The position numbers and the translations under genes are program-made. A DNA stretch of 64,000 nt from Blepharisma japonicum (lineage: Eukaryota > Ciliophora > Heterotrichea > Heterotrichida > Blepharismidae). Under the pieces are notes generated by a model. The model saw only the letters and a list, made by a program, of their open reading frames with translations. It did no database searches and was not told the origin of the DNA. Position 1 is the stretch's first letter, and each line of letters starts with the position of its first letter. The stretch lies in the NCBI GenBank assembly GCA_949751835.1, contig CATKHK010000060.1:62001-126000 (forward strand), written 5' to 3'. Of this stretch, positions 32,584 to 43,425 are shown in pieces.

Positions 32584-34329
32584 ATGGATGATGAGACCTA
32601 TTCAATTATTCTTTTTGTCATGGCATTGCTATACGCTATCGTATTTTGCTGGTCTGTAACACGTGCAGAAAAAATGTATTCTATTATTCAAGGCTGGCGA
32701 CCTACGAAATTCTTTTATATTGCAATTTTAGTCCAAAGTTTTGTAAGATTTTGCACTTTTGCAATTTTGACTTGGGTTTTCCCAAGAAGTAAAGTCAGCC
32801 AAACAATCCTATTTATACTTTTCTCAATCCCAGATTGTATATTCTTGGTATCTTACACACTTCTAGTCCTGCAGATGATAAGCATATTTTATTATAGCCA
32901 CAAAGAAAACGACTTACAAATGGTTTTACTAGTAGAGTTTACACTGCCTAAGCATCATCAAGCACAAAAACTTATTGGAGCGGGGATTATACTATGGCTG
33001 ATATTTCAAGGATGTCTATATTCCTTGCTATTTTCAGAGATACTTTATGATAAATACGTTCAGATTGAATTAGCAATTTTAAATGTGATAAGTGCCTCAT
33101 CAGTTTTATTGTTATTGCTGTATTTGGTTATCACTTATTCAAGGACTCCTTTCGAATCAGAGTCTTCTAAATCTAATTTGATAAAAACCACTATGATTGT
33201 GCTATTCTGGACCTTTGGAAGATATATGAAAGGAATAATTGATCTTATGGACGGATATTCAGATTTTGATGTATTAAGCGAATTCGCTAATATAAAAGAT
33301 GATCGATTCGTGGCAACTATTTTAACAGTAATCAGCTGGCTTACAAATGAACTTTTCTGTTTTGTTCTCGTATTACAATATAGATTTGTAGGGATTTTAT
33401 CAAAAGATAATGATGGAAGCTCTAGCGGAATTTCGCTTCAGCCCCAAAAAACAGTAGGAGATTATTCTAACACAGAATATCTGCTTGAGGAATCAACTGA
33501 AATTACAGCTCCTTCATTTAATACAATAAAAATAATCATAAAAGAAAAATTTGCATCAAGGCCTAATGGGTTAGGAGAGCTCTACAAGTGTGTATATAAA
33601 CGGCTGGAACTAGCATACAGGAAGATTGAGTTTCCAAGAATAAGTTCTTATGTACTCGAAGAAGTAAATGCCGAAATAGAAGCCTTAAAACTTATGAATG
33701 CTAAATATTTTGTACCAATTTATGGATTGAATAATCTAAATCCTACACTGGGGATTATAATGGAATATTATCCTAATGGATCTTTATATCATGCACTCCA
33801 TGAACAAAATATTGTATTCAGTCCACAAGAGTGCTTTAATATTATTAGTGCTGTGGCTCAAGGAATGAGAGAAATTCATTCAAATAATAAAGTTCATGGA
33901 CACTTAAGCTCACATAATATTTTATTAGACCAACAAAATAATCCTAAAATTAGCGATTTGGGCATGGCAAAATTTAAAAAATATGCAGGGGTCATCAAAG
34001 GGTATTCTAATAAATCGCCTTGGAGTAGCCCTGAAATATTAAGAGATCCTTCTCAAACTACTAATAAAGTGACAATTTATGATGATATATATTCATTTGG
34101 AATAATTTTGTGGGAAATTTTCTCAAATAAAATCCCTTTTGAAGGGCTTTGCTTTGAGGATTTGCAAAGAAAAATTGGGCATGAAGGACTAAAACCTGAA
34201 ATTTCAGGCAATTTTCCAAATGAGTTTGTAAAAATCATTGAAATGTGCTGGGATATTATTCCAGAAAAAAGGCCAAAGTTTAAAGAAATATATTTGATGC
34301 TGAAGCGAGCAGTAACAACTAATAATTAA
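32584..34329 (+). CDS. TOM1/THH1-like multi-TM protein fused to a TKL-type pseudokinase
   Basis: 581 residues, no intron and no TGA. The first 275 residues contain about seven hydrophobic helices; IIQGWRPTKFFYIAILVQSF and LVSYTLLVLQMISIFYYSH resemble the plant THH1/TOM1/TOM3 domain. Residues about 315-575 form a kinase-like domain of the tyrosine-kinase-like group (MEYYPNGSLYHALHEQ, SPWSSPEIL, DIYSFGIILWEIFS, RPKFKEI). The catalytic HRD reads His-Gly-His (VHGHLSSHNILL, near 437-439) and the glycine loop is unrecognisable, while DFG is conservatively DLG. It is therefore predicted to be catalytically inactive. The layout, a heptahelical membrane module with a cytoplasmic kinase fold, suggests a membrane receptor using the kinase fold as a scaffold. 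Confidence 0.8.
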   Translation: MDDETYSIILFVMALLYAIVFCWSVTRAEKMYSIIQGWRPTKFFYIAILVQSFVRFCTFAILTWVFPRSKVSQTILFILFSIPDCIFLVSYTLLVLQMISIFYYSHKENDLQMVLLVEFTLPKHHQAQKLIGAGIILWLIFQGCLYSLLFSEILYDKYVQIELAILNVISASSVLLLLLYLVITYSRTPFESESSKSNLIKTTMIVLFWTFGRYMKGIIDLMDGYSDFDVLSEFANIKDDRFVATILTVISWLTNELFCFVLVLQYRFVGILSKDNDGSSSGISLQPQKTVGDYSNTEYLLEESTEITAPSFNTIKIIIKEKFASRPNGLGELYKCVYKRLELAYRKIEFPRISSYVLEEVNAEIEALKLMNAKYFVPIYGLNNLNPTLGIIMEYYPNGSLYHALHEQNIVFSPQECFNIISAVAQGMREIHSNNKVHGHLSSHNILLDQQNNPKISDLGMAKFKKYAGVIKGYSNKSPWSSPEILRDPSQTTNKVTIYDDIYSFGIILWEIFSNKIPFEGLCFEDLQRKIGHEGLKPEISGNFPNEFVKIIEMCWDIIPEKRPKFKEIYLMLKRAVTTNN

Positions 34330-34597
34330 TATTATAATCCTGTACTTATTTATTTCACTTGCATGTGAAGATTAAATGAGATTTTAGAAAACAAAAATGT
34401 AGCTGGTTCCCTTTAAACTTTTACATCCTAAAGTACCATAAAATTTTGCGAAGGACTATAATGCATTTATACCAAATAATTTCTCATTAAATTAATTAAA
34501 TATTAATTTAAAGTTTGCTGTGATATTATGGTCACATAAAATGAGCTAGATCAATCTCATAGTTTAAATGTTTACTCCTTAGAAAATTTGATTAAAA

Positions 34598-35119
34598 TTA
34601 GCATAATTTCAATGTACTTACTGAAGGCCTGAGTTTTGCTTTTGCAATTAAATTCTTAGAAGATCTAGCAGGCGAGGTTTTCTTCAATGTCTTGTTATGA
34701 TCAAACATTGCATCAAGAAAATCTCTAGCCGTCAAAGATTCAAACTTTTCTTTATATCCTGAAGTTTTCAAAGGTGAAAACTCAGAATGAGAAACAAATC
34801 CCTTTGGATTTTGTTTTCGCTTGGATTCTTTAAGATCTTCTTCTATCAGTTTTCTAATATAAATTCTTTCAACTGGTATTAAAGCAGCTATAGAATATTG
34901 AATATCAAACTCTTTTGATCCTTGTTCTTGTCGAATTGTGGATTTTGATCGTTGCCTACTGTCACACCTCAATTCGAATGGTTTAGGCACCGTTGGCTTC
35001 CAACTAGCATCAGTTGAATCAAATATCATTGATTCTTTTTCTTGGGTTATTTTTGGCTTTGGTCTGCTTAGTGATCTAACTTTTGAGAGACTACTTCTTG
35101 TATGTTTTGGCTTATACAT
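34598..35119 (-). CDS. Small basic protein, unknown
   Basis: 173 residues, rich in Lys, Arg and Ser, largely disordered in appearance, with one likely helix near IAALIPVERIYIRKLIEEDLK. No membrane segment, zinc ligand set or recognised motif. The frame is open upstream through a TGA (Trp) to another ATG at 35173, which would add 18 residues (MPLKWALRRFHVSNYLIA); either start is possible. Stop TAA. It is flanked by 268 bp downstream and about 200 bp upstream of AT-rich DNA. Confidence 0.6.
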   Translation of the reverse strand: MYKPKHTRSSLSKVRSLSRPKPKITQEKESMIFDSTDASWKPTVPKPFELRCDSRQRSKSTIRQEQGSKEFDIQYSIAALIPVERIYIRKLIEEDLKESKRKQNPKGFVSHSEFSPLKTSGYKEKFESLTARDFLDAMFDHNKTLKKTSPARSSKNLIAKAKLRPSVSTLKLC

Positions 35120-35379
35120 TGCTATTAAATAATTCGAAACATGGAATCTTCTTAATGCTCATTTTAAAGGCATGAAAATTAAGTTAAAGAAACACTTTAG
35201 TTAATTAAAAATAATAGTCTAAATCATAAATATACGATAAAACTATTAAAAATATATTTCACAACCTATATATCCTCAAGATAATTTTTAAATCATTTGT
35301 GAATCAGTGATTAATTATGGCTTTGAGTTATTAAACTATGCAATAATGCAAAAACTTATGAGGCTTTTAGTAAATTAAA

Positions 35380-36450
<1,071 letters not shown>

Positions 36451-36555
36451 TTATTTATTAATTAGATCAGAATTAATGAAAATTTGTAATTTATTAATAA
36501 AATGATTAATGAATACTGAAGGGAATCAGCTACTGATTCATAATCAGAAATAAAA

Positions 36556-36744
36556 TTATTTTGAGCTTTTCTTATTTTTAAGACATTGGCAATTAGAAGA
36601 CTCACCATTGAAATAATTAATTGTAAAAATCATTAAGATAATATTTGACTTAGGATAAGTTTCAATAGCAGGTATATGCTTTATTTGAACTTGCACATAA
36701 AAACCAAATCGGTGATTCTCTCTTTCTACTGAATGTTTTTTCAT
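36556..36744 (-). CDS. Possible small protein, weak support
   Basis: A 62-codon frame from ATG to TAA with mixed composition (starts MKKHSVERENHRFGFYVQVQ, ends Cys/Lys-rich). It sits upstream of the cathepsin gene in otherwise non-coding AT-rich DNA. With only two stop codons and about 70 percent AT, a frame this long is uncommon but not rare. There is no recognisable domain. Confidence 0.2.
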   Translation of the reverse strand: MKKHSVERENHRFGFYVQVQIKHIPAIETYPKSNIILMIFTINYFNGESSNCQCLKNKKSSK

Positions 36745-36987
36745 TGTATATTGATTGATTTATAGATATATAAGTATTTCGCAATTGCCTTTTCTTGGCA
36801 ATTATTTGGAAATCATTTAATATTTTTCATTTAAATTAGCCTCTTGGGCAGTATCGATAAGAATTTTTCTGTGTATAAAAATAATGAAGCCTATTTATTT
36901 TAATTCATTTATAATTATTTATAAGATTAATTTAATTTTTATATACGCTTTAATATGTATTTTTCCTTTTGCTATATGATCCAGCAC

Positions 36988-37233
36988 TTAATTAAATACT
37001 TGGATGAGCGTTTCTATGTGGCTTATCAATATTGGCTTCTCAGATGTACTTCGAATTTCAAATCAGAAATTTTGAGTTTTCGCTTTTTTCGTTTCTTTCT
37101 CTCTAACTGTTTCTCTAGTTTTTGATGCAAATTCTATGACCATCCTTCTCTTATTATCTTCGATTCTTTTGAGTCTAATCCTGCTTTCTCTTCTTCGAAT
37201 TTACTTCTTGTTAAAAGTCTCTTCGCTCTTCAT
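36988..37233 (-). CDS. Possible small gene with a 15-nt intron, or remnant
   Basis: From an ATG at 37233 (MKSEETFNKK) a 15-nt GT...AG segment at 37190-37204 could be removed to give 76 residues, mainly Arg/Lys/Glu-rich (KRIEDNKRRMVIEFASKTRE), with one TGA as Trp and ending on TAA. The putative intron reads GTAAATTCGAAGAAG and lacks the TAG end shared by the six firm introns, so splicing is doubtful. An overlapping open stretch in another frame (37211-37420, containing DHQIYQAENLTEFLIEDSS) also looks protein-like, which suggests a longer gene that has lost its frame. Confidence 0.25.
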
Positions 37234-38708
37234 CGCTATATATTTTTTTATTATAATAGTCACTTATCATAATTTCTTTTGAATTTATATCAGTATTTCT
37301 AACGTTAGCTGAAGAGTCTTCTATTAGAAATTCTGTTAAATTTTCAGCTTGATATATTTGATGATCTGGGAATATCTCATGAATAGTAGGCAAAATCATA
37401 GAAAATTTCAACCTGACCAAGGCGATTAGGTCGAGAATTTCATCAAAAAATTTTTAAAAATATTCTTTTGATTTATAAGACATTGATAACTCTATGAAAA
37501 CTATAAAAAACCCCGATCATAGCAACTTGAAAATCTAGCAAATTTATCTTCCAGGCTATTAATAATGGGAAAATATAATGTGTGTGATATAAAATTGTAG
37601 ATAGCACTTTAGTTGACAGATGTTTGAGTAAAAAATTACACTACGTTTTTTTATAATAAAAAATTAATTTCTGATCTTCCAATAATTATGGCTAAAAAAG
37701 CAATTGTTTTACAAGAAATATCAAGCTTACTAATTTCATATAATCCTTTCACTATAGCAATTTTTATAGCAGGCTTAAAATCATTTACAAATATTGATAA
37801 ACATTATTCATTATTGACAATTCCATAATATTGACCTATTAACTCAGAAAATATATGTTGAATGCCTGCGTTACCATAATAATTCTATTTATGGCAGGAA
37901 CAGCATGACGAGATATGAAATCTTTTGATATAAATGGAATAACTTTTAATAAATTAGCAATAGTTAAACTTTTAAGAATTTCATAAAAAAGTTTCTTAAA
38001 TTTCATTTTTAATTTATAATTGCAAATTTCTATCAAGTAATTCAATTTCTTGACTTACTCAAGAGTCAGAAATCTGAGATAAAGTTTAGCACTTTGAAAT
38101 AATTGACTTTTACCTGAATTTTATTTTTGAGCAATGATTTTAACAGCTTGCAATAATCTTCCATAATGCATGCTTTTGATTAAAATCAGATAAATTGATA
38201 TTGAGTTTTTTCTATTTGTGTATTCGAAATTCCGCTAAAAATTAAGCATGCAGCACTTCAAATTTATGAAGACTTGTAGTTAAAAGACCACCTTAAATAG
38301 TAATAGAAACATCAAAAATTTCCTTACATAAATATGGGAAAATTTTTTTGTCTTACTTTATTGATAATTCCTTGGTCAAGTGCTATTTTTAGTTGTTTAT
38401 CCCACTCTTCATCATTATTCTATTTTTGACAAAATGAAACATTCCTTCCCTAATTTTTTTTTAAGATTTTGCCTTGCCCAAATCCAGACTGCAAAAAATC
38501 ATTACTATTTCAAAGTATGAAATTCCTTCAGTTGTAGATCATAGCTGAATTTCTGCTCTAACTAATTGTGGAATATTTTTTCGTCCTTGAAATTATTTTA
38601 ATCGAAAACTGAGTTCCATTAAAATAGACCTTACCGTTTTTTAATGAGATCATAACTATAAATCAATATCCCTTTATATTTTAATAAAAGAAATCGATAT
38701 TAATATGC
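37234..38708. other. Intergenic with coding-like fragments on the minus strand
   Basis: No intact gene. Minus-strand fragments with protein-like content occur in shifting frames: one near 38.6-38.5 kb beginning NIPQLVRAEIQLWSTTEGI, one near 38.4 kb containing NDEEWDKQLKIALDQGII, and 37839-38045 containing KFKKLFYEILKSLTIANLL. Each is ended by TAA or TAG and no GTA...TAG intron links them. The simplest reading is a decayed host gene of unknown family; I could not match it to anything. The remainder is plain AT-rich sequence. Confidence 0.35.
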
Positions 38709-39971
38709 TTATCTCGTGAAAGCTTTAAGCACGATGGAGCTAAACCCAGACCCATCATAATTTACTGCATTGGTAACGACTGCTCTCATTTTTTGTTCTC
38801 TTACACTTGTTACAAAATCAGGAGTAACTCCGTCGACGCTTAGTGGATTCTCGAGATTTTTGATTGGTGGAATAACTCCTTGCTGAACTGAAATTGCAGC
38901 AGCTGCAACATTGGCTGAGCTGCTGGCTCCTTGCATATGTCCAAGTCCACCTTTAATGGCAGTCACTGCTGGGGTTTTTCTTCCAAAAAGTCTTAAAATA
39001 GCTGAAGCTTCTCCATAATCCCAATCAAAATTGCCAGAAGCATCGCCGAACACAGCATCAATGTCACTTGGATTAAGACCTGCTTGTTTTATGGCGTCTC
39101 TCATGGCTCTATAGACCCCGTTTCCATCTCTCTTTGTCTGCTCTCCAGCTTCTGAAACCATTGAGTATCCTGCAACTTCTGCGTAAATTTTTGCACCTCT
39201 ATTTAATGCATGCTCTAATTCTTCAAGAATTAGAATGCTACCTCCTTCGCTTAAAATCCATCCATTTCTATTGGCGTCAAAAGGCTTGACTGAGCCATCC
39301 GGGTTATTTTCGGCTTCTAAGTTATAACCATAATTTCCTTTTTCTATACTCTGAAGCCAAATTGGATCTAATTCTGGCTCAATAGACCCAGCAAGCATAA
39401 CAGTTGCTTCTTCAAATTGAACTGAACGAAACGAATCCCCAATTGCATGGTTGCCTGAGCAGTTTCCTGAGCACACAGTATCAGCAAAACCTCCTAATTT
39501 GTGATATATAGAAACTGTACCTATAATTTTGCTTGGGATGCAATAAAGTATAAATAATTTATCTGTGGCTTTATACCCAGTCTCAGTAATTTCTTTTTGC
39601 ATAGGACTGATATTTCCTGTATCAGTTCTTGGAATTCCTAATATGCAACCTGTCTTGAATCTTTCTTCATCGTTAGTGGTTTTCCAATTGCTGTCCGCCA
39701 AAGCTTCTCCACTGCAATTTAAAGCTAAAGCATGACAATGATTTCTCAATAAATTTGATTGTTTGGAATAAGTCTCTTTGTCCCAATTCCATAAGAGGCC
39801 ACCTACTTTTACTTTAAGCTGATCAGCAAGTGCAACATCTGAAGCACTAAGCTTTCTTAAGCCTGATTGTTTTGACAAGAGGCCTGAAAATGTAGCTTGA
39901 GCGCTCAACCCAAGAGGCGTAACCATACTTAATCCAGTGACTACGACTCGTTTTAGATAAGGGACTGCCAT
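38709..39971 (-). CDS. Beta-ketoacyl-ACP synthase-like protein missing one catalytic His
   Basis: 420 residues with thiolase-fold KAS layout: RVVVTGLSMVTPLG at the start, the nucleophile region CSGNCSGNHAIGDS (Cys171), and the second His in KGGLGHMQGAS (His345). The first active-site His, normally in an AHATST/AHGTGT motif, is replaced by Asp310 (VFGDASGN). A Cys-His-His triad is needed for decarboxylative condensation in KAS I/II, so this copy may be a chain-length or structural partner, or an acyltransferase/decarboxylase variant. It is head-to-head with a complete KAS (93 bp between ATGs); the two share the fold but are well diverged. Stop TAA. No TGA codons. Confidence 0.88.
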   Translation of the reverse strand: MAVPYLKRVVVTGLSMVTPLGLSAQATFSGLLSKQSGLRKLSASDVALADQLKVKVGGLLWNWDKETYSKQSNLLRNHCHALALNCSGEALADSNWKTTNDEERFKTGCILGIPRTDTGNISPMQKEITETGYKATDKLFILYCIPSKIIGTVSIYHKLGGFADTVCSGNCSGNHAIGDSFRSVQFEEATVMLAGSIEPELDPIWLQSIEKGNYGYNLEAENNPDGSVKPFDANRNGWILSEGGSILILEELEHALNRGAKIYAEVAGYSMVSEAGEQTKRDGNGVYRAMRDAIKQAGLNPSDIDAVFGDASGNFDWDYGEASAILRLFGRKTPAVTAIKGGLGHMQGASSSANVAAAAISVQQGVIPPIKNLENPLSVDGVTPDFVTSVREQKMRAVVTNAVNYDGSGFSSIVLKAFTR

Positions 39972-40064
39972 TTAGTTTATAAATAATACTCTCCGTTTTA
40001 GGATTTTAGGTAAAAATAAGATGGATAATTTTAATAAAAATGTGTGATATCCGTTAATATTAAA
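39972..40064. promoter_or_regulatory. Bidirectional promoter between the two ketoacyl synthases
   Basis: Only 93 bp separate the two divergent ATGs, so both transcription starts and any control elements must lie here or inside the genes. It is AT-rich with no motif I can name. The arrangement should favour co-expression of the two KAS-like proteins. Confidence 0.5.
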
Positions 40065-41345
40065 ATGGCATGGAATCAGCTTAGAAATGCAACTAGAAGG
40101 AGAGTAGTTGTAACTGGAATGGGACTAACTACACCTATTGGAAATACATTAGAAGAAGCCTGAAATGCCCTTATAGGTGGAAAATCAGGTGTAAAGGCCA
40201 TTAACCACCAGCTAATGCCTGAGCTCGATCAAATTCCAGTAAAAATTGGAGGCTATTTAGACCTTGATTATGACTATTGGCAAAACAAGATGCCATGCAG
40301 CAAAACAAGAACAAATGCCCATGGATTTTGTGCAGCATATAAAGCAATGGAAGATAGTGGCTTTACACCTTCTTCTGAAGAAGAAAAAGAAAAATTCGGA
40401 TGCATTATGGGTGCAGGAGTTAGCTCTATTTATGAAACACTAGGAGGTCTTCATGATGTTTACATAAATGGATCCAATATTGATGCAATTCCAGCAGACT
40501 ATGCTGAGAATGTTGATATTAATGGCCTTACCAATGCAGTCTGCCGCTATTTTGGAGCAAAAGGACATTCAGAGGCTGTCAACCCTGCTTGCGCTACAGG
40601 CCATGCTGTAGTTCAAGGAGCTTTCAGGAGCATTATGCTAGGAGAAAATGACATCTGTGTTGCAGGAGCTGCCGATACCATCATCCATCCAGCCATGCTT
40701 AAAGGATTTGCCTTACTTGGCTGCATTAACACCAAAAAAAACGCAAATCCAGAAGATTCTTCAAGGCCTTTAGATGAAAATAGAGAAGGTCTTGCAGCTG
40801 CTGACGGTGGAAATGCTGTAGTTCTTGAAGAACTTCAACATGCATTAGCTCGTGGAGCTAAAATATATGGAGAAGTTAAAGGATATAGCATGAATTGTGA
40901 TGGATTTCATCTAACCAAGCCAACACCAAGAGGTGAAGGAATTTACCGAACCATGGTAGATGCACTAGGTATGACTGGTATGAGCCCAGAAGATATAGAC
41001 TTAGTACTTGCTCATGCCACAGCTACAAAAGCTGGAGATTCCGCCGAGGTAAATGCTATTGATTCAGTGTTTGGAGACCTGAAACCATACATTACTGCAG
41101 TTAAAGGACATACAGGACATATGATGTGCGCTGTTGGGACTTTCCATGTAATTTCAGCATTATTAATGATTGCCAATGGAATAGCTACACCAATTTTGAA
41201 CATGAAAAACCCATTGAAAATTAATGGTAAAGAGCTCAACTTTGTGAAGGAACCGGTTAATGCACATCTGAACAATATTTTAATAAATGCGGTCGGGTTT
41301 TCGGGGATGAATAACTCTATAATCGTATCAAGATATTTACCTTAA
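40065..41345 (+). CDS. Beta-ketoacyl-ACP synthase (KAS II/FabF-like)
   Basis: 426 residues from ATG 40065 (MAWNQLRNATRRRVVVTGMG); a TGA at 40161 is Trp in LEEAWNALIGG. The catalytic triad is complete: Cys176 in NPACATGHAV, His317 in LAHATATKAGDSAE, and His352 in KGHTGHMMCAVG. The basic, Arg-rich N-terminus suggests mitochondrial import, in which case it would be the condensing enzyme of mitochondrial type II fatty-acid synthesis (lipoate precursor). It catalyses decarboxylative condensation of malonyl-ACP with acyl-ACP. It is divergent from the neighbouring KAS-like gene that lacks one His. Stop TAA. Confidence 0.93.
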
Positions 41346-41892
41346 ATAACATTTATTAATTTAAGTTTGAGATTTATACAACAGCTGCTGAAAAGATAAT
41401 TACCTTTTCATGCTAAAAACGTTATTATTAGTAATTATATATGATAATTACTAGCATTTCAGTTTTTAAATATATTTATCATGGAAATTAATCATAGAAA
41501 TATTTATAATATGGATTTTTCGTAATTATTCAATTTTTTAAACTCTTTATTATTATATTTTGATCCCATAAGTGAATTAAAAGTTATCTTTATGATATTC
41601 AAATCACAAAGCTTAGAAGTTCAATAGTATCTCGTAATCTGCAATATCAACGTGCTAAGAAAGGTCATAGCATTTTAATTAAATATCTACCTCAATATAT
41701 AGAATTTTATGTTTCTCATAACAAGAATTATCTCTAATATGTCTTTTCAAAAACAAATTTACAAAAAATAACTTCTATTTAATGCTATTTATATTTAAGA
41801 AACCAATAGTAAAAAGGCCAAATTAGTGTCAAATAAAATTAAATTCACAAATTTCAATATGAGAGAGTGATGTGTTATACTATAGAGAATAA
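41346..41892. other. Intergenic, AT-rich
   Basis: 547 bp between the KAS stop and the ATG of the small CAAX protein gene. I see no open frame, RNA gene or repeat; the last part should hold the promoter of the downstream gene. Confidence 0.6.
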
Positions 41893-42291
41893 ATGGTATA
41901 ATCTAAATAGGCGAGTAAAAAGAAATTCGATTATGTTGAAGAAGATGACCCATATTTTATCCCTCAATCTAAAATTCCTAATATCCCCCAAGGGGAAATC
42001 AGAGACAATAAGTCAAATGAGCGTGATTCCAGTTCCAGCACAGTAGCTACAAAATCTACTCATAACTCTACTGACTCCATCAATTACCATCAAGAGCCGA
42101 GCCGGCCTACCGCACTTGCTCATTATAGTGAGACCTCCGCTTCTCCTCAATCCAAAGGAAAATTCGAGCCCATGAACATTTTAGAAAGAAACGACAAAAA
42201 AGGCATGCAAAAACATCTGGGAAACTACGATGGTGGTGAAGAAGACAGAATTGGCCAAGAGAGTTGCAAAAACAAGTGTGTAACGTTTTAA
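41893..42291 (+). CDS. Small disordered protein with C-terminal CAAX box; first exon is only AUG
   Basis: After the ATG at 41893 a 15-nt intron (41896-41910) intervenes directly; exon 2 then runs 127 codons to TAA, giving MASKKKFDYVEEDDPYFIPQ and a Ser/Asn/Pro-rich, presumably unstructured body. The end is Cys-Lys-Asn-Lys-Cys-Val-Thr-Phe: the last four residues form a CAAX box for prenylation, with a further Cys four residues upstream that could be palmitoylated. A membrane-tethered adaptor or small signalling protein is likely; there is no GTPase domain. Codon content is clearly coding-like (no other frame is open) and without the intron the frame has stops at once. Stop 18 bp from the convergent gene. 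Confidence 0.75.
41896..41910 (+). other. 15-nt intron immediately after the start codon
   Basis: GTATAATCTAAATAG directly follows the ATG. In frame it contains TAA and TAG. Splicing makes exon 1 just three coding nucleotides and yields an open frame of 127 codons. Confidence 0.75.
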
Positions 42292-42309
42292 TCTCTTATT
42301 CATTTAATT

Positions 42310-43425
42310 TTAAATCGATTTAAGTTCTTTAATCTGTATTTTCAGACGATTTAAGAACTCATTCGACAATTTTGGTTTAATTTTTTGGCTTTCTTGAAGA
42401 GCATTGAATTCAAGTCTTTTTTCGAATTCTTCAACTTCTCTATCAAGGGAGTCTGAATTAATTTCATCTTCCCTCATAGGCGAAGTTGTTGCTGTTGAAG
42501 CTTTACTTTTCTGCTTTTTTTTAGATGCTTTAGGAGAAGTGTGTGGTTTTCCTTCAATATAAGAAACTAGCTCGTCAAGGGATAAGTTGTGAAGAGGCTC
42601 ACCTCTGATCTCTTCATCAGAGTCAGATAATGAATCTTCAGAAGAGTATAGAAAATTAGATTCAAAAGACGGTGGCTTGGCTAAAGGTGCTGGAGGGTTG
42701 GTAATTACTGCAGATGCGTATTTTAGCTCTTTTTCCATTTTGGTGATAATTTGAACAGCGTAGTGCCGTGGGTCTTGAGATTTTACGTAATCGATCAGAC
42801 CTAGATTATTTTTTATAAGTTTATCATAAAAGACAAGCTTATTAACAGCATCAAATGATGTCTTTTGGGCTGCAAACATACAGCTCACAATTTTACCAAT
42901 TTGTGTAGCTGCGTTTTGCAACGTATGATAAGCTTCACCAATACAAATGGCTTGCAGCATTTTGCTTTTTCCTTTGAGATCGTCGATTTGTGCATGCAAG
43001 GAGTCAATAAACAGATGAACCCCTTCGAAAAGAGCAGAATTAAGCTCGCTTCTAGAGGTTTCTGAATAAATTAATTGTTTTAGTTCGTGCCTCAGCTTTT
43101 TGCTGAATACCCGGTCAACAACTAAATTGTAAGTTTGCCGCTTCTCTAAAGGATTCTTGGAACCAAGACGTTTATTTTTGCAGGAAACATAATCATTAAG
43201 AAATTCAGTATAAATTTGCCGAATAGAATCCATAACTTCTTCTCTCAAGTCATCAGCATTCTCTATAATCATATTTGTAGAGCTTTCTGGGAGGTTTTCT
43301 GAGACCCTGAGTACTGAAAAATCTATGGGGGAGTCTGAATTTGGTGATCTGTCTTCAAGTGTCTCTGAAACTTTTGATACTTCTGAAGTACCTCTTAACA
43401 TTCGCTTATTATTTTTCTTTCCCAT
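42310..43425 (-). CDS. Unknown helical protein, full-length copy of a tandem duplicate
   Basis: 371 residues starting MGKKNNKRMLRGTSEVSK. An N-terminal polar region (about 1-55) is followed by a helical domain (about 60-235, e.g. SIRQIYTEFLNDYVSCKNKR and LHAQIDDLKGKSKMLQAIC), a Ser/Asp/Glu-rich acidic stretch (SEDSLSDSDEEIRGE), a Lys-rich linker and a C-terminal helix. No known domain recognised. Its 5' two thirds and 5' flank are repeated as the next gene upstream. Stop TAA, 18 bp from the CAAX gene stop. Confidence 0.8.
   Translation of the reverse strand: MGKKNNKRMLRGTSEVSKVSETLEDRSPNSDSPIDFSVLRVSENLPESSTNMIIENADDLREEVMDSIRQIYTEFLNDYVSCKNKRLGSKNPLEKRQTYNLVVDRVFSKKLRHELKQLIYSETSRSELNSALFEGVHLFIDSLHAQIDDLKGKSKMLQAICIGEAYHTLQNAATQIGKIVSCMFAAQKTSFDAVNKLVFYDKLIKNNLGLIDYVKSQDPRHYAVQIITKMEKELKYASAVITNPPAPLAKPPSFESNFLYSSEDSLSDSDEEIRGEPLHNLSLDELVSYIEGKPHTSPKASKKKQKSKASTATTSPMREDEINSDSLDREVEEFEKRLEFNALQESQKIKPKLSNEFLNRLKIQIKELKSI

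Noticed and set aside
36556-36744. Treating the 62-codon minus frame as a firm gene
   Set aside because: No domain, no regulatory context and within the range of chance frames when only TAA and TAG stop translation; listed at low confidence only.
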